Of a DNA stretch of 64,000 nucleotides, positions 61,001-64,000 are shown one piece after another. Both the position numbers and the translations under genes were made by a program. The DNA is from Liolophura sinensis (taxonomy: Eukaryota > Mollusca > Polyplacophora > Chitonida > Chitonidae), in contig NC_088295.1 in NCBI RefSeq assembly GCF_032854445.1, positions 61,609,249 to 61,673,248 on the forward strand, written 5' to 3'. Each line of letters opens with the position of its first letter. Position 1 is the stretch's first letter. The notes beneath the pieces were generated by a model. It made no database searches. It was not told where the DNA came from and saw only the letters and a list, made by a program, of their open reading frames with translations.

Positions 61001-64000
61001 TTTGGGGATAAATTGTAAGCTATTAATAATAATGGAATGAGTATGGGAACATGCATATTATGCAAAAAATTCTTTGTTATAAAAAAAATGCCATTGCATG
61101 GATTATTTAGTTATGCAAATGGCAATAATGATAATTTAACAATTCATTCAACTTGTCCTATAGTCATGACTTTGTCTTGTAACTTCAAACAAAATTGATG
61201 CCAGTGACATTTAATTGTTCTATTCTTGCACTGTTTATTCTACAGTATGCCTGACTTAACTGGTGTAAACAGCATCCGGTTTAAGTGAGTCAGCACAACG
61301 GAAATTATATTAATTACGATTAACTTAAATATTTATTTGATTGTTGTTTAACTCCATCTCAACAATTAGTTCAAACTAAGGGAAAATCTCAAATGTTCAA
61401 ATCCCTCATCAGATCACAACTGTGCACCCAAACCCATCCAATTTGAAAAGAGACGGCCATTGTATAACTATACCGACATAGCACAAACAAAATGGAACAC
61501 TAATTTAGACTTCAAATGATCGACTCATGGGTTCTTGGAAGTTTTGAGGTCTTCCCCGGATAACTTCGGCCATTTTGATTTATTGCCTTGAAACTAGAGC
61601 AGAAGAACCATACAGTGAATGCTGCACGATGGTTTGGGCGATTAAAGTGTGTACATAACAGAATATTTAAAAAAGAAATGAATATAAAGGACGTTATTTG
61701 ATGAAGGCAAAGTACCGTGGTAGCCAGCAAGATATGTGTTATGCCATTACTGTGTTCGGTATTTCTATATAAACAAGGATTCTGCTGGTGGACGAAGCAT
61801 TCCAGAGGCCTTATGACTTTGCATTGTTTTAATGTGAAAGTATATTAAATATGATGGCAACAAAGTACTTTTTGTTATTCTAGACCAGTGACGTATAATA
61901 AATCGCAGCTAACATCGCTGCACACAACGAACAGTTGGAATAAAACCCCATTAACTGAGGTAAACTGACAAGAGACTGCACAGCGTTAATATACAGCTAC
62001 GTGTGAGTATACGCCAACCATTACACTGCCATCACTGCTCTGGATATACTCTCTGTACTGTAGTCTTTTATATTGAAGCTTACTGATTTGCAGAGCGTAA
62101 CAGTTACTGCATGCTATCCATGTCACGCACCTGACGTTGCGGTTAAATACCGAATACAGGTCGGTCATTTCCTAGCATTAATGGCGATTATCCATTTACC
62201 CGAGGTTACCATTGAAAACCCACGGCATCAGAGACTGAGATTTTAACAAGGGTGAAGATTTTTTCACACGTTTCAATGGGCGTATAGTATTTGAAAGGGC
62301 GCAGCTGTGTGAGAGGGTCCTATTCATGGAGGGCCCCGGCTTGGTACACTGGTGTTTTATTTGATCGTATTTCCGCACACATTAATTTTGTGCCACCAGG
62401 TCGGATGAATGGAGATTAAACAGCCCAGTAAGGCCACACATCTACACCATGGTTAATATTAGCTTGGTTAATATCTACACACTCGCAGCCGTTTATCACC
62501 CACAGCACGTGACTGGGGGTGTGGGGAAATAAAGCCAGGTTCAAATCGGGGGTTGATACCACAACCGGAGGTTGTTTGGACATAAACCTATCTGGGTGTG
62601 CAACAAGGACCCTCACCTGTACCCTACCCACATTACTAACTGTCTTCCCTCTGTCATATCCTATATCTCGCTACAATGTCGCTGAAATATTGCTGACGTG
62701 GCGTTTAACCACAATCATGCATTATGATTCTTTCAACGTGCGTCTACAGACACAGCCAGGCCTACATACCTAAAAGCAGACGGAAACTTAAGTGAAGTTA
62801 TTCTCAAGGTTGAAAAGCAATAAAACTTAATTACCCAAAGCACTTTATGATCAAAGGCATCGGAAAATCTCTTTACTTACTGAATGGATCGAGCCAATTC
62901 GCTTTGTAGATAGACATACATAGAGCTAGTCATCTTATATTTGAAGTCCAGCGGTTCTATTTCGATTCCGACAAAATTAGGTAAGTTATCGTAGCATATG
63001 TTTCGCGCAGTCAGCTGTAAATGGATTGACTGATTGATTAGTGTACAACACCATATTCGAGGACATTATGCTCATAGGACTATGGTTAGCTCGAAAGCAA
63101 TGGTGTCTAAGTCAGTGCATTCGTCTACGATGTAACAGTAACTGTAATAGTAAAATGAAAGATGAAAAACAAATTCTTAAATCTGGGGTTGAATCATATT
63201 ACTTCAGAAATTACATTTCTTGTTTTCGTTTTGAAAATATTTAGAATGCAACATGTTAAAATCATTTTAAATTAGCTTTAGCTTAGCATTTGTGAATTTT
63301 ACTCCTGATGAATAATACCATGTATTATTACCATGAATAATACCAACAAACCCATCTTTTAATAAATCGATCAAAAATAATATATGGTAAATATACAGTA
63401 TGTTTTCTCCACTCAGCACTCTCTTGTCTTACGGCTGAACAAGGTTGCCTGGCTCGCTGGCATAACATAGATGCGCCTCTTCCGTGGCGAATGTATGTGC
63501 CACATATATCGGTCATATTGAGGAATTAAAGTTCGAAAATGTCCTACTTTGAAAATGAAGTTCGAACATGTTAACTGAAAAAAAACATCGTATACACAGT
63601 TTGCCTACGCTTTGTGCATGCAGCAATTTCTTGCCTTGTTCCCAATCTAACAAGGTTATTTTGTTCGTTGACATAACATGTATTTGGCGGTATATATGGA
63701 TGGAGTTCTTGCGGGATGAAGCCAGGTTTCGTGTTTCCAGCAATCAAGGTATTGCGCGGAGCATTGGTCATGTTGTGGGCAGAGCGCTTGAGCCCGAAAT
63801 CCGGTGTGCCATAAACAAAGCTTGTTGGTCGTCCACTCTGCCAAGGTACATGACTAGAATACTTCGTAAACATCAACGCCATGGTATGTGTTGATACTGA
63901 CCCACAACCAAAGAGGTACAATTGAAATCTTCCATGCGCAGGCAACCTAATCAAGGAGAATTCAAGACACACAAGGGAAGGCCTGATTGTCTTTCTCGCT
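58085..64000. other. Gene desert, right end
   Basis: No gene is supported. A repeat-free stretch at 58440-58620 looks like possible conserved regulatory DNA. The longest open frame of the window (63571-63972, minus, 133 codons) has no recognisable domain. Degraded SINE-like tails occur near 61328 and 63025. Confidence 0.4.

Overview
The window is animal nuclear DNA: short exons with GT-AG introns, low GC overall, many short dispersed repeats, CA and TA microsatellites, and one run of 200 N. The dominant repeat is a tRNA-derived SINE with a long conserved body and an (AAAT)n tail. Repeats of this kind and the intron-rich conserved genes suggest a marine lophotrochozoan such as a mollusc or brachiopod; the species assignment is inference. 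There are no operons, CRISPR arrays, insertion sequences or complete viruses.

Positions 1-38,620 carry four conserved genes, rebuilt exon by exon from splice sites and codon phase. (1) The 3' end of IBA57 (+, 87-1176), a mitochondrial iron-sulfur cluster assembly factor. (2) SNRPE (-, 8739-4348), the spliceosomal Sm protein E, complete in five coding exons (93 aa). (3) CAPS2/calcyphosin-2 (+, 11296-28147), an EF-hand protein in 18 coding exons (652 aa), probably with a non-coding first exon ending at 10080. (4) UTP11 (-, 38620-32103), a component of the U3 snoRNP/small-subunit processome, complete in eight exons (253 aa). IBA57 and SNRPE are convergent, SNRPE and CAPS2 divergent from a region of about 1.3 kb, and CAPS2 and UTP11 convergent across an interval that contains the assembly gap. 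The products act in separate pathways (Fe-S assembly, splicing, calcium binding, ribosome biogenesis), so the arrangement looks like ordinary gene packing.

Positions 38,621-64,000 contain no gene I can support. This gene desert holds SINE fragments, foldback elements, a three-copy 83-bp tandem repeat, microsatellites, several compact stretches that could be conserved regulatory DNA, one possible orphan first exon near 54.5 kb and one possible retroelement protease remnant near 42.35 kb.

The most interesting observation is in CAPS2. A minisatellite of 47/56-bp units at 17433-17855 has copied an exon end together with its splice donor, leaving six further consensus donors and one degenerate donor in the following intron. 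Use of any of them should introduce a premature stop. Other notable structures are a 190-bp palindrome with 65-bp arms in CAPS2 intron 1, an 846-bp non-autonomous DNA transposon in a later CAPS2 intron, a MITE family with five copies around UTP11, and SINE insertions with readable target-site duplications, one nested in another repeat and one with an empty paralogous site 2.7 kb away.
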